DNA of 64,000 nt, from positions 5,642,001 through 5,706,000 of the forward strand of contig OZ244980.1 of assembly GCA_965223035.1 (NCBI GenBank), given 5' to 3'. Below the pieces are notes generated by a model. It made no database searches. It worked only from the letters and a program-made list of their open reading frames with translations, and had not been told where the DNA came from. Numbering within the stretch: position 1 is the stretch's first letter; every line of letters starts with the position of its first letter. Source of the DNA: CAMDPA01 sp965223035 (lineage in GTDB: Bacteria; Pseudomonadota; Alphaproteobacteria; Rhizobiales; Hyphomicrobiaceae). The position numbers were made by a program, and so were the translations under genes. Below, one piece after another: positions 35,128-43,991 of the stretch.

Positions 35128-35949
35128 TCAAACCTGCTGCAGGAGGAACTCCAAAACCGCCGCGTTGAAGCGGTCGGGTTGCTCCAAATTCGCCAGGTGG
35201 CCGGCGTCCTCGATGATAACGAGCCGCGAGCGAGCTATGCGCTCTTGCATGTAGGCGCCGACATGGGGCGGCGTCAGGGGATCAAACTCACCAAAAACCA
35301 AAAGCACCGGCACATCGATGTTCTGCAGCTTGTCGGACAAATTGAAGGTGGCCGAGGCCCGGACCGTTTTGATGTAGGACTCCACATGTAACTGCGCATG
35401 CGCGCGCACCGCACGCTGAAATGCGTCCTCGGAGCGGTTCGGTCCCATCAATCGATCGGCAACCTGATGGGCGCGGACCATCGGATCGGCGCCCTCAAGA
35501 TAGGGTCTGATGCGAGACTGCACGAACTCTTCAGCCGTTTGCGTCCGCTGCGATCGCTGGTCCGAGGGATCATCGCCAGCAAAGGTATCGCACAACACCA
35601 TCGAGGCAACGCGCTGCGGATAGCGGGCATAGAAATCTTGCGCGATGCGTCCGCCCATCGATAGACCGCAAAGATGGGCCTGCGACGCGTCAAACCGATC
35701 CAAAACCCGCAACAGATCGGCGCTGAAATCGCCAAACGCGAGCTCGCCTTGGTCGTCGTCGGATTGGCCGTAACCTCGCGCGTCCCACGCCGCGGCGGTA
35801 AAATATGGCGCGAACGCTGGCAACTGCAGGTCCCAATGGGACTTGTTGCCGCCGATCCCATGCAAGAACACCAATAATGGCCCCTGGCCGATCACGCGCA
35901 GCGCGATGCGTGGCGGTCCGTCGACAAAGATCGTGCTGGCTGCTTCCAT
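35128..35949 (-). CDS. Alpha/beta-hydrolase, 3-oxoadipate enol-lactonase-like
   Basis: The product is 273 residues. FLHGIGGNKSHWDLQLPAFA (about residue 30) is the oxyanion-hole region, AWDARGYGQSDDD follows, the nucleophile elbow is LCGLSMGGRIAQDFYARYP (Ser near residue 98), Asp lies in VFGEFDPLTPP (about 217) and His in EDAGHLANLEQPDRFN (about 245). It resembles PcaD, which hydrolyses 3-oxoadipate enol-lactone, but no other beta-ketoadipate gene is nearby, so a related esterase or lactonase is equally possible. It is convergent with the amidohydrolase gene; a palindromic element begins 19 bp upstream of the start. Confidence 0.78.
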   Translation of the reverse strand: MEAASTIFVDGPPRIALRVIGQGPLLVFLHGIGGNKSHWDLQLPAFAPYFTAAAWDARGYGQSDDDQGELAFGDFSADLLRVLDRFDASQAHLCGLSMGGRIAQDFYARYPQRVASMVLCDTFAGDDPSDQRSQRTQTAEEFVQSRIRPYLEGADPMVRAHQVADRLMGPNRSEDAFQRAVRAHAQLHVESYIKTVRASATFNLSDKLQNIDVPVLLVFGEFDPLTPPHVGAYMQERIARSRLVIIEDAGHLANLEQPDRFNAAVLEFLLQQV

Positions 35950-35967
35950 CCTGGAGGTCTCCGCTCC

Positions 35968-36121
35968 CTAGAGCAACCTGCCTTTGATCGGAATCGGAAC
36001 GATCCCGATTAAAGGCAGAAAGTTGCTCACCACTTTAAGAGCGATCATCTTTGCACCTTAAATCGGAACCGGCGCAATTGGAATCGGCGTTGCGGTTCCG
36101 ATTTAAGGCGCGATGATCTAG
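35968..36121. mobile_element. CTAG-flanked palindromic miniature element, long form (copy F)
   Basis: CTAG at 35968-35971 and 36118-36121 flank a 146-bp body with two hairpins and the CACCACTTTAAGAGCG linker, nearly identical to copies G and H. It sits immediately upstream of the alpha/beta-hydrolase start at 35949, in its leader or promoter. Confidence 0.9.
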
Positions 36122-36565
36122 CCGTGATGTGTGTGATCGTTATCTATCAGGAGTGTCAGGCGCGAACCAGCCGCATCAGCTATCGGCGGACGGATCAGAA
36201 CCGGCTCGGATCCCCCGCCGGCCTGCGATGATCAGCTGAATTTGGCACGTCAATCCGGACTCGCGTTGGGTCCGTCCTAACGCTGCGGGTGTTCGCGTTA
36301 TCGAGGTTAATGCGCCGGGCATCATCGTTCGGATGATTGCGGCCGGTATCTGTGCAAATTGGATGCCTTCAAGTGCGGCACATTTGCCCAAATCCTTTCC
36401 AGTAGGGTTCATATCTCCGCTTCCACAGATGTCATGCGGTGGGCTCCGTTTCGGTTGTACGCTCATGCCTCACGCACCAGCGCATAAACTGGCGCGAAAA
36501 TGCGTAATCATCGGATATGGATTTGTGGCGAACCGATCACGCGGCCAACGCCCACAGCTTGGGTC
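36122..36565. other. Intergenic, no supported gene
   Basis: Short frames are present, but none has recognisable features. The stretch leads into the minisatellite. Confidence 0.35.
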
Positions 36566-36747
36566 GATGACAGAGAACGGTGACAGAGAACGATGACAGA
36601 GAACGATGACAGAGAACGATGACAGAGAACGATGACAGAGAACGGTGACAGAGAACGATGACAGAGAACGATGACAGAGAACGATGACAGAGAACGATGA
36701 CAGAGAACGATGACAGAGAACGATGACAGAGAACGATGACAGAGAAC
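36566..36747 (+). repeat. 13-bp minisatellite, 14 tandem copies
   Basis: The unit is GATGACAGAGAAC. Fourteen consecutive units of constant length are counted; units 2 and 7 read GGTGACAGAGAAC. Since 13 is not a multiple of 3, all frames are cycled and no coding role is evident. The near-identity of units suggests slippage-prone, recently expanded DNA. Confidence 0.95.
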
Positions 36748-37346
36748 TAGGGGAAAAGTATGCCGTACCAGATTCTTGGCAACGAACATGGGCTGTCGGG
36801 AAACGTCGCCCCCACGCCGAATTCGGATCCGCCGACGCCGACCCCCACACCCACACCAGAGCCGAACCCGCCGTGGCGCGATCTGGTGTTGATGCACCGA
36901 ACTGGCAGGTTTCGTTAACACCAGGTGCTGCGCCCTGCCAACCGGCGCGCGTCAAACAAATCGTGCGACATGTACACTTCTTGGCGAACTGCCGCTGTCT
37001 GCGCCTGCGAGTACTCCGCTGAGAGATCTGTGTTCTTGGTCGCAAATGCGCGTCCGTCAGCGGGCTCATCCCGGTTCCGACTTGGCCATCCGACCAAATC
37101 AGACACTTGCGCATTTTTTTTGGACGGGCCGCTATCGACTCGCCCGAAGTTTCCGAGCACTCCCAATGGATTTGGCTGCCGAATAACCGATCATCGGCGC
37201 CGGCTTGCAGATCGGCTAAAAACAATGGATTTGTGCAGGGATTATTTTGTGCTTTACTCTGCCCACCAAGATTACGGCGCCAAGGGCCGATTGCTTCCGA
37301 TTTTACGAACCTTGTCGGAAAGCGCTGGTTTCTCGTGGAGATCGAA
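36748..37346. other. Intergenic, no supported gene
   Basis: No gene is supported between the minisatellite and the secreted Pro-rich protein. The region is slightly AT-richer near 37100-37260, where a promoter for the downstream secreted-protein genes would be expected. Confidence 0.35.
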
Positions 37347-37856
37347 ATGCGCGGGTTGGTGGTGTGGAGTCGACGCCTGGGCGTCTTAATATTAATTTTG
37401 GCCGCCGGGTCACCGGTCGCACTTGCGCAGGCGCCTTTGGCGCCTCCGCCTCTCCAACTCGATCCAGCGCGTGGGCCAGCTGTCTCCTGGGGCGTCGTCT
37501 GTGAACCCGGGACCGGATCGCAGCGTTGCTTCATTGTTGAGGGGAACGCTAATGCAGCACAGCGTCACAGCGGGAGCACTGACGCGTTGCCGCCGCCCGA
37601 CGTGCGACCGGTCGATCCTCGCAGGCAAGCCACCATTTACCGCATGCCGCCACCAGGACGCGCGTTGCCGGCCACTGGCTCCAGCGGTGCACCGGCCTAT
37701 CGCTTTCAACCGCCGCCCGTGATCCTTCACCCACCGCCGGTCGTTTATGGTTGGCGGCCGCCGCGTCCGGCGAGCTGTGGCGAGTACCATTACTGGAATG
37801 GCGAGCGCTGCGCTGACGCGCGGATAGAGCCACCGTATCTCGGTCCCAAATGGTAG
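37347..37856 (+). CDS. Secreted proline-rich hypothetical protein
   Basis: The product is 169 residues. Residues 1-27 (MRGLVVWSRRLGVLILILAA onward, ending VALA) are a clear signal peptide. The mature part is rich in Pro (LAPPPLQLD, PPPVILHPPPVVYGWRPPRP) and has four Cys (CEPGTGSQRC, CGEYHYWNGERC) that could form disulfides; the last pair around a Tyr/Trp/Asn segment is typical of small alphaproteobacterial envelope proteins. The ATG at 37347 follows GTGGAGATCGAA. No known family or function. Another small exported protein follows 97 bp later. Confidence 0.6.
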   Translation: MRGLVVWSRRLGVLILILAAGSPVALAQAPLAPPPLQLDPARGPAVSWGVVCEPGTGSQRCFIVEGNANAAQRHSGSTDALPPPDVRPVDPRRQATIYRMPPPGRALPATGSSGAPAYRFQPPPVILHPPPVVYGWRPPRPASCGEYHYWNGERCADARIEPPYLGPKW

Positions 37857-37953
37857 GCCGAAGCAGTCGGAGTTTGTGAGGTGTGCCAATGCCGGCGCGC
37901 AGCTCAACGGCAATGTCGATTCGCAAATATCGGCATGGAGACGAGGACGGACC

Positions 37954-38229
37954 ATGACGCAGATCCGCGCAAAGCTGCTCGCTGTTACCGCGACGATGGC
38001 TGTCGTTGGCTTGCTGCCCGAGATGGTCGCTGCCCAGGACGACTGTGAAGCATTGCCGGCCGGGCGCACGCGCACAGATTGCTTTATCGGCAGGGCAAGA
38101 ATTCAGGGTCTCAAATCCGACATCGCCAGAGATCGCGCGCGCCGCAAGTCCAGTGCCGCAAAATTGCGCGCGACGACCGGCGGCACGGTCCGCCCGTCCG
38201 CCGACCCGCCGAAGCCCAACAAGCGATGA
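37954..38229 (+). CDS. Small secreted hypothetical protein
   Basis: The 91-residue product starts at an ATG preceded by GAGGACGG. Residues 1-28 (MTQIRAKLLAVTATMAVVGL onward, ending MVAA) form a signal peptide. The mature protein opens with QDDCEALPAGRTRTDCFIGR, with two Cys, followed by a basic helix (SDIARDRARRKSSAAKLR) and a Pro/Lys tail. It resembles small exported proteins of unknown role. The stop overlaps the start of a 38-codon frame. Confidence 0.55.
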   Translation: MTQIRAKLLAVTATMAVVGLLPEMVAAQDDCEALPAGRTRTDCFIGRARIQGLKSDIARDRARRKSSAAKLRATTGGTVRPSADPPKPNKR

Positions 38230-38342
38230 GCGCCGTCGGGCGCCTCAATCATTATCTGCCGCTCGATCCATGTCGGTTCTTGCCGGTGCCGAACGGCAGG
38301 GTCTACCGTGGCATCGACTTTCTTCGGGTTGATCCGAATTGA
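38226..38342 (+). CDS. Possible 38-residue coupled microprotein
   Basis: The ATG at 38226 overlaps the upstream stop as ATGA. The frame encodes a Leu/Pro/Arg-containing peptide (MSAVGRLNHYLPLDPCRFLP and 18 more residues). Overlap geometry is the only evidence; it could be chance. Confidence 0.25.
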   Translation: MSAVGRLNHYLPLDPCRFLPVPNGRVYRGIDFLRVDPN

Positions 38343-38418
38343 CGCGGGTGAGGGGACCGATCACATGATCGGTCCGCTCACGGGGGCGTCATAGCGACGC
38401 TGATGAAAGAGACTGGCA

Positions 38419-39948
38419 ATGAATATCGCGGTGCTGCTGAATAGGCAGGCGGCTCTTCGTGCTGACGCCGTCGCCGTCCAACATGGGTTGGACAAGGTCC
38501 ACGATTTCCGATCGCTGCGCGACACGGTCGCGCAGTTGGCCGGCGGACTAGCGGCGGCGACACAAGGCGAACCTGGCGCGCGCGTCGGACTCTTCATGGA
38601 AAATGCACCGGCCTATGTGGAGCTGCTTTTGGCGTGCTGGTGGGCCGGTCTGGTGGCCGTACCGATCAACGCCAAGCTGGCCGCCGGTGAATGTGCGCAT
38701 ATCGTCCGGCACAGCGATTGCCGGCTGGTGTTCGTGTCTCCGCAGACGACCGCCGCGGCCTCCCAAGCGGCACACCTGGCCGCAAGTGCGCGGGCGCGGA
38801 ACTGGATCGACGTGACCGATCAGGCCTTCGGCCGCTTGACGCGGTCCGCACCGATCGAATTGCGCGCGCGCGATCGTCATGATCTCGCCTGGATATTCTA
38901 CACCAGCGGAACCACGGGGGCGCCGAAGGGCGCGATGCTGACGCACGGCAATCTGCTGGCCATGACGCTCGCCTATTTTGCCAGCGTCGATCGGTTCGAA
39001 GCTGGCGACGCGCTGGTCCACGCGGCGCCGATGTCGCATGGCTCGGGGTTATATCTGCTGCCGGCGCTGGCCGGGGGCGCCTGCCAGCTGGTGCCAGCCA
39101 GTCACGGCTTCTCGCCGGCGGAACTGTTTGACCTGATGAACATCCGCTCCGGGCTCTGCGCGTTTATGGCGCCGACCATGATCCATCGGTTGACCACGGC
39201 CTACCCGAAACTGGCGCCACCACGCGTCGAGGGGCTAAAGACCATCGTTTACGGTGGCGGACCGATGTATGCGGACACGCTGCTGACCGCACATGCCCGA
39301 TTTGGCCACCGGTTTGCACAGATTTACGGTCAGGGCGAGACGCCGATGACGATCACCGCACTCGACAAGGCGGCGCACGCGGACACGACGCACCCGCGCT
39401 ATCGCGAGCGCATGCGGTCCGTTGGATTACGACAACTCGGTGTGCACGTCGAGGTGCACGCACAGGCAGGCCAGGCCTTGGGGCCGGGAGAGGTCGGCGA
39501 GGTGGTCGTGCAAGGCGACACCGTGATGGCCGGCTATTGGCAGGACCCGGCGGCCACGTCGGCGGCGATCAAGAACCGGTGGCTTCATACTGGCGATCTG
39601 GGCAATTTTGACGAGGATGGGTTTTTGACTCTCGCCGGCCGCTGCAAGGAGCTGATCATTTCTGGCGGTAGCAACATCTATCCGATCGAAGTCGAGCAAG
39701 TTCTAATCGACCATCCGCAGGTGGCGGAAGCCGCTGTGGTGGGTGAAGCCGACGCCGAGTGGGGCGAAATCGTCGTGGCCTTCATCGTCGCGCACGCTGA
39801 CGGAGAGATCGACCCCAAAGAGCTGGATGCCTTCTGCCGCGCGCGGATCGCCGGCTTCAAGCGCCCGAAGCGCTACCACCTGGTCGACAGCCTGCCGAAG
39901 AATGCCTACGGCAAGGTGGTCAAATCCGAACTCATGGCCCAGTTTTAG
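38419..39948 (+). CDS. Acyl-CoA synthetase (AMP-forming, FadD/CaiC-like)
   Basis: This 509-residue ligase shows the AMP-binding P-loop FYTSGTTGAPKGAMLTHGN (about residues 155-173), the adenine motif YGQGETPMTI (about 310), GDLGNFDEDGFLTLAGRCKE with the hinge Asp (about 393-412), IISGGSNIYPIEVE, and the C-terminal catalytic Lys in LPKNAYGKVVK (about 495-505). It activates a fatty or aromatic acid to its CoA thioester. The ATG at 38419 follows GAAAGAGACTGGCA. It stands as a single gene between the secreted-protein genes and an IS remnant. Confidence 0.92.
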   Translation: MNIAVLLNRQAALRADAVAVQHGLDKVHDFRSLRDTVAQLAGGLAAATQGEPGARVGLFMENAPAYVELLLACWWAGLVAVPINAKLAAGECAHIVRHSDCRLVFVSPQTTAAASQAAHLAASARARNWIDVTDQAFGRLTRSAPIELRARDRHDLAWIFYTSGTTGAPKGAMLTHGNLLAMTLAYFASVDRFEAGDALVHAAPMSHGSGLYLLPALAGGACQLVPASHGFSPAELFDLMNIRSGLCAFMAPTMIHRLTTAYPKLAPPRVEGLKTIVYGGGPMYADTLLTAHARFGHRFAQIYGQGETPMTITALDKAAHADTTHPRYRERMRSVGLRQLGVHVEVHAQAGQALGPGEVGEVVVQGDTVMAGYWQDPAATSAAIKNRWLHTGDLGNFDEDGFLTLAGRCKELIISGGSNIYPIEVEQVLIDHPQVAEAAVVGEADAEWGEIVVAFIVAHADGEIDPKELDAFCRARIAGFKRPKRYHLVDSLPKNAYGKVVKSELMAQF

Positions 39949-39971
39949 ATCATTTCCCTTTAGATCCTGTT

Positions 39972-40550
39972 GAGTATCGGGATTCCCAACTCACTTGTTT
40001 TCTGATTCAAGCTTGCTTTTGAGGGGAGGACAGCCCGTGGCGCGACCTGCCGGAAGCATTCGGCAAGTGGAACCCGGTCTTCAAGCGCTTTCGAGAGTGG
40101 GTGAAGCTCGACGTTTTTCATCGCATGTTCTGAGCCTTATCCGGTAAACCTGATATGGCGTATGCGATGGTCGATGCAACGATCGCGACGGTACACCGTC
40201 ACCGACAGGGCGCAAAAGGGGGCCTCACAGCCAGGCCATAGCCAACTCCAAAGGCGGACTGACCACCAAGATCCTGGCGCTCACGGATGCGCTTGGCAAG
40301 CTGGTGCGGTTCCAGCTTCTGCCGGGCCATCGCGACGACACGGTCGGTGTCGCGCCGCTGATTGAATGCCGCATCGCGTGGCGCCACTTGAGATCGACGC
40401 TGAAATCTACAAATGGCGCCATCTCATCGAGAACTTCTACTGCAAACTCAAACCGTTCAAGCGCATCGCTCTGCGCAGCGCCAAAACCGACCACAGCTTC
40501 GCCGCAATGATTTACGCTGCCGCCGCAATGATCAATCGAGCCTGATATTC
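39972..40550 (+). pseudogene. IS5-family (IS427-type) transposase remnant
   Basis: Fragments of one transposase are visible: WRDLPEAFGKWNPVFKRF and VKLDVFHRMF then TGA; MVDATIATVHRHRQGAKGG; NSKGGLTTKILALTDALGKL; and, after an internal deletion, AEIYKWRHLIENFYCKLKPF then AAMIYAAAAMINRA. Frame changes and the missing central part make it non-functional. The ends GAGTATCGGG (39972) and the complement of GAATATCAGG (40541-40550) match at 8 of 10 positions and probably mark the element boundaries. Confidence 0.75.
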
Positions 40551-40557
40551 AATCCGC

Positions 40558-40692
40558 CCTAGGGCGTTTCAGATTTGGCTGGTACCATCCCGCTCCCCCG
40601 CCCGTTCTCCACCCGGCCGACCGATGGCACGACATGGTCGGTGACCGGACGGGCAGCCGGATGGTTCCAGCCAACACTGGAACGCACTACAA
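40558..40692. repeat. GC-rich GCTGGAACC palindromic repeat
   Basis: It begins CTAGGGCGTTTCAG and has GCTGGTACCATCCCGCTCCC; the opposite arm reads GGATGGTTCCAGC about 85 bp later. It directly follows the IS remnant and precedes hemB. Confidence 0.6.
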
Positions 40693-40820
40693 TGGTCGTG
40701 CACAAAAGACCCGACAGCACGCAGGCCAGCACCATGCACCACCGTGTCCTATCGCCCGCATCGCCGAGGCTTGATGATCAAAGCCATGCAACGCCGACCC
40801 CACCACCCGGCCAGGCGCCG

Positions 40821-41819
40821 ATGCGGCCGGCGGCCGCTGGGTTTCCGACCACACGCATGCGGCGCAATCGGGCCACCGCCTGGTCGCGACGGCTTGTGGC
40901 TGAGACGGTGTTGACGCCTGCGGATCTAATTTGGCCGGTGTTCGTGGTAGAAGGACAAGGGACCCGCGTGCCGGTCACCTCGATGCCTGACGTCGAACGG
41001 CTGTCCCCGGACCTGATCGTCGAGGCAGCCCGCGAAGCTCAAGACCTCGGCATTCCAGTCATCGCCCTGTTTCCTTTCACCGATCCGGCGCTGCGGAGCG
41101 ATGACGGCCGAGAGGCGTTTAACCCGGACAACCTGGTCTGCCGCGCCACCCGCGCCATCAAGGATGCGGGCGTGGACATCGGGGTGATGCTCGACGTCGC
41201 GCTCGATCCGTACACCAGCCACGGCCACGACGGCTTGATGCGCGATGGGATCATCGTCAACGACGAGACATTGGAGGCGCTGATCAAACAGGCGGTGGTG
41301 CAAGCGAAGGCCGGGTGCGACGTCATTGCGCCGTCTGACATGATGGATGGACGGATCGGTGCGATCCGTCAGGCTCTCGATGCTGAAGGGTTCACGGCGA
41401 CCCAGATTATGGCCTATGCCGCCAAATTTGCCTCGGCGTTCTATGGCCCATTCCGCGACGCGGTGGGATCATCCACGGCACTGAAGGGAGATAAGCGCAC
41501 TTACCAGATGGACCCGGCCAACACCGACGAAGCGCTGCGCGAGGTGGCGCTCGATCTCGGTGAAGGGGCCGATATGGTGATGGTGAAACCCGGCATGCCC
41601 TATCTCGATGTGTGCCGACGCGTGTGCGAAACCTTTGGCGTGCCGACCTTCGCTTATCAAGTCTCAGGTGAATATGCGATGCTGATGGCGGCCGCCGAGC
41701 GCGGTTGGCTGGATGGTGAGAAGGTGATGCTGGAAAGTCTGATGGCCTTCAAGCGCGCCGGCTGTGCCGGTATTCTGACCTATTTCGCACAGCGAACCGC
41801 GCGCCTGCTGGCGGCGTAA
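40821..41819 (+). CDS. hemB: Delta-aminolevulinic acid dehydratase (porphobilinogen synthase)
   Basis: HemB condenses two 5-aminolevulinate molecules to porphobilinogen in tetrapyrrole synthesis. Visible features are PVFVVEGQGTRVPVTSMP (about 35-52), DVALDPYTSHGHDGL (about 125-140), SDMMDGRIGAIRQALD with the first catalytic-Lys region, LKGDKRTYQMDPAN, and MVMVKPGMPYLDV carrying the Schiff-base Lys (about 252). The metal loop has Asp where Zn-type enzymes have three Cys, so this is a Mg-type enzyme. The ATG at 40821 gives 332 residues, normal for the family; in-frame ATGs at 40734 and 40692 would add a low-complexity Pro-rich lead partly inside a repeat. Single gene. Confidence 0.93.
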   Translation: MRPAAAGFPTTRMRRNRATAWSRRLVAETVLTPADLIWPVFVVEGQGTRVPVTSMPDVERLSPDLIVEAAREAQDLGIPVIALFPFTDPALRSDDGREAFNPDNLVCRATRAIKDAGVDIGVMLDVALDPYTSHGHDGLMRDGIIVNDETLEALIKQAVVQAKAGCDVIAPSDMMDGRIGAIRQALDAEGFTATQIMAYAAKFASAFYGPFRDAVGSSTALKGDKRTYQMDPANTDEALREVALDLGEGADMVMVKPGMPYLDVCRRVCETFGVPTFAYQVSGEYAMLMAAAERGWLDGEKVMLESLMAFKRAGCAGILTYFAQRTARLLAA

Positions 41820-41953
41820 ACGAGCCAGCAAGGCTGCGTCAAAAAAGGGGCTTCCCGGGGCCTCTGCCGTCGGCGTTGGAGTCCGGTATGGCGTGCGCGC
41901 CAAGCGGATCGGGGACGGTGGGACGTCGTCATTGCTGGTAACAAAGCTGCAGC

Positions 41954-43186
41954 TCAATTCGACGGCAGCGGACGCAACCTTTCGCGCCGGAGCCATTGTA
42001 TCAACCCTTGAAATGGCTGGTACGGATTACGGGCGTCGTCCGCGTCCGGCTCGCCAACCATTGGTCCTGACCGTCCGGCATCGACCTTCAATCGCGTCGA
42101 CAATTTGTTTTGATGCCGGGCGGCGGCGGCCGCCAACGCGCTCTCGGCCACCCAGTGGCGGGACCATCCCGGCAGCTTGGCCTGAAGATTGAGGCCGCGC
42201 CATTTCGGGTGGAAGGGGGGCTTTGCAAGTTTTTCACAATAGCGAATCAGGCGCTCGATGAAGCGTCTGACCCGACCCCCACGCGGGCTGCCCTTGGGCC
42301 AATTATAGGCGACCAAAACGACAACGCTGCCGAGTGTTTCCACCTGCTTGCCCGGCGCAATCAGGTTGGGATAATCCTGGCGGGTCAACGTACTTGGTAC
42401 GTAGTAATCATCAAATTTCGCGTAGGGGACATCCAGCAAATGGAATCCCGGTTCGAGCTTCAGGTTCAAAAGAAACGGGTTCGGCATTCCACCGTCATGA
42501 AGCAGGGCAGCAATTTCGCCGGTTTTCATTTTATGGTAGGCGAACTCACTCGGTAAGTTAACTGGCCTCACCTCGATCCCCAATCGCTCAAACAGGATAC
42601 GGCCGGACACCGAGGTTGAGGCACCTTGCATTTGAAAGCCGACCTTTTTTCCGTGGAGGTCGTTAAGCGATTGTATTTCCGGACGCGCTATGATGGTCAA
42701 TTCACTGATGTAAAGCGGTGCGATATATTTTATTCGCTGATCAATATGTTGGATTTTGCCATTTACTTTAAGTTCGAATAGCACATCGGAGCTGGTCACC
42801 GCCACATCCACCCCTTTCAGATACAGCAGATCATTGATGTTCTGCACACCGCCGGCTGACATGATCGGCACCAGCCGCAGCTTTTGATCCTCGTTAAGCG
42901 CGAACGCCAGGTCCGACACGATACGCAGTGCCGTGCTGTTGAGCGGACCGGCGCCGACGCCGAGGGTCCAGGCATTCATCTTCGAGGCCGCGTGCCGCTC
43001 CGTCCTTTTTGGCCCGGTGGATCGCTTTGGGACAGCGGGTCTCACTTGCCGGACCGGGACCGGCTGGGCCTCCGGTACGGGCTGCAGGGCCTGGGCCGGC
43101 GACGGGTTCGATTCCGCTCGTACCAGCGGTTGGAAACCGACCAACGGCAGTCCAACCGCTAACAAGAGCATGCCGACGTATCGCAT
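41954..43186 (-). CDS. TAXI-family TRAP solute-binding protein
   Basis: This 410-residue exported protein has a signal peptide (MRYVGMLLLAVGLPLVGFQP, cleavage near VRA-ES) and a Pro-rich linker (residues about 25-65). The TAXI domain shows LGVGAGPLNSTALRIVSDLA (about 75-95), VDVAVTSSDVLFE, LNDLHGKKVGFQMQGASTS (about 175-193) and YAPLYISELTIIARPE-like strands. TAXI receptors feed fused DctQM permeases for organic acids or glutamate, but no permease gene is adjacent, so it is an orphan or has a signalling role. The ATG at 43186 follows GTGAGGTACTCG; a GTG lies four codons upstream. Confidence 0.82.
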   Translation of the reverse strand: MRYVGMLLLAVGLPLVGFQPLVRAESNPSPAQALQPVPEAQPVPVRQVRPAVPKRSTGPKRTERHAASKMNAWTLGVGAGPLNSTALRIVSDLAFALNEDQKLRLVPIMSAGGVQNINDLLYLKGVDVAVTSSDVLFELKVNGKIQHIDQRIKYIAPLYISELTIIARPEIQSLNDLHGKKVGFQMQGASTSVSGRILFERLGIEVRPVNLPSEFAYHKMKTGEIAALLHDGGMPNPFLLNLKLEPGFHLLDVPYAKFDDYYVPSTLTRQDYPNLIAPGKQVETLGSVVVLVAYNWPKGSPRGGRVRRFIERLIRYCEKLAKPPFHPKWRGLNLQAKLPGWSRHWVAESALAAAAARHQNKLSTRLKVDAGRSGPMVGEPDADDARNPYQPFQGLIQWLRRERLRPLPSN

Positions 43187-43287
43187 CGAGTACCTCACTC
43201 AGCGTACAGACGTTGAAATTTGGGCGGTAATTTGTTTTTTGGATTCTACCTAAAATCACCAGATGGACGTCTGCAAAAATACTTATG
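43187..43287. other. Upstream region of TAXI gene
   Basis: A short promoter-bearing gap; no specific site is identified. Confidence 0.3.
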
Positions 43288-43459
43288 GTGTTTCAGCGTG
43301 AGCTGGAACCATCCCGCTCCTCCACACCTCCCCTCCACCCCTTTCTTCCACCCCTTTTCTTCACCCCTTTCTTCCACTGGGCCACCCAATGGCATCACGT
43401 TCCTGGTGGCCGGGGAGCGGGCCGGCACGGCTGATCCGCCAGTGGCGGACATGATCTAG
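43288..43459. repeat. GC-rich GCTGGAACC palindromic repeat, long copy
   Basis: It starts TTTCAGCGTGAGCTGGAACC then ATCCCGCTCC, contains a C-rich CCCCTCCACCCCTTTCTTCC tract, and ends GGGGAGCGGGCCGGCACGGC then TGATCCGCCAGTGGCGGACA and TGATCTAG. The end sequence ACATGATCTAG recalls the right end (GCGATGATCTAG) of the CTAG-flanked family. Confidence 0.65.
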
Positions 43460-43991
43460 AATATCGGGGACCAGGGTGGTCTGGCTGCGGCACATTCAGG
43501 TCGGATGCGCGAAAAGCCACCCTTGCACCTGAGTCCCTGGTCAAAACAGTTCCTCAGCTCCAACGCGCTTCAATCTTCCGACCGGGCCGATTGCGTTCGC
43601 GCGATTGGGCCATTTGCCATGCGATGCGGCGCATCGGACGGGCTCGACCACGATGAGATTACACCTATAATCTGTTCTCAAATGTACACGGAATTGAACC
43701 TATGCTGACAGTTAAGCATTGAACTGCTGCTGAACGTAAATATGGCTCAACAAATTAAGGTTAAGAACTCACGCAGCCTGACAATCAACGATCGTAGACA
43801 GATCATGGCCAACGCGTTTGCAGCAAGCCTGGCGCATCGCCCAGATTAGAGCGGAGCGTGCGCGTCGGCGCCCTCACAAACGTCAACAACGATATGCGAT
43901 CGATCACTGAGAGGTATCCGGTCGATGGGTCGGATCTGGACCTCGCCTCCAGCGTGACGCCGTCTGACATATTCTTAATGGTTGGCCCCAG
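43460..43991. other. Intergenic, no supported gene
   Basis: The 530 bases between the repeat and the abrB-type pseudogene contain only weak short frames. G+C is lower around 43660-43830. Confidence 0.35.

Noticed and set aside
36470..37534. 354-codon minus-strand frame through the minisatellite (repeated SLSSFSVIVLCHR)
   Set aside because: The repeat protein results purely from the 13-bp array; the flanking translation looks non-coding and overlaps a better-supported plus-strand gene.
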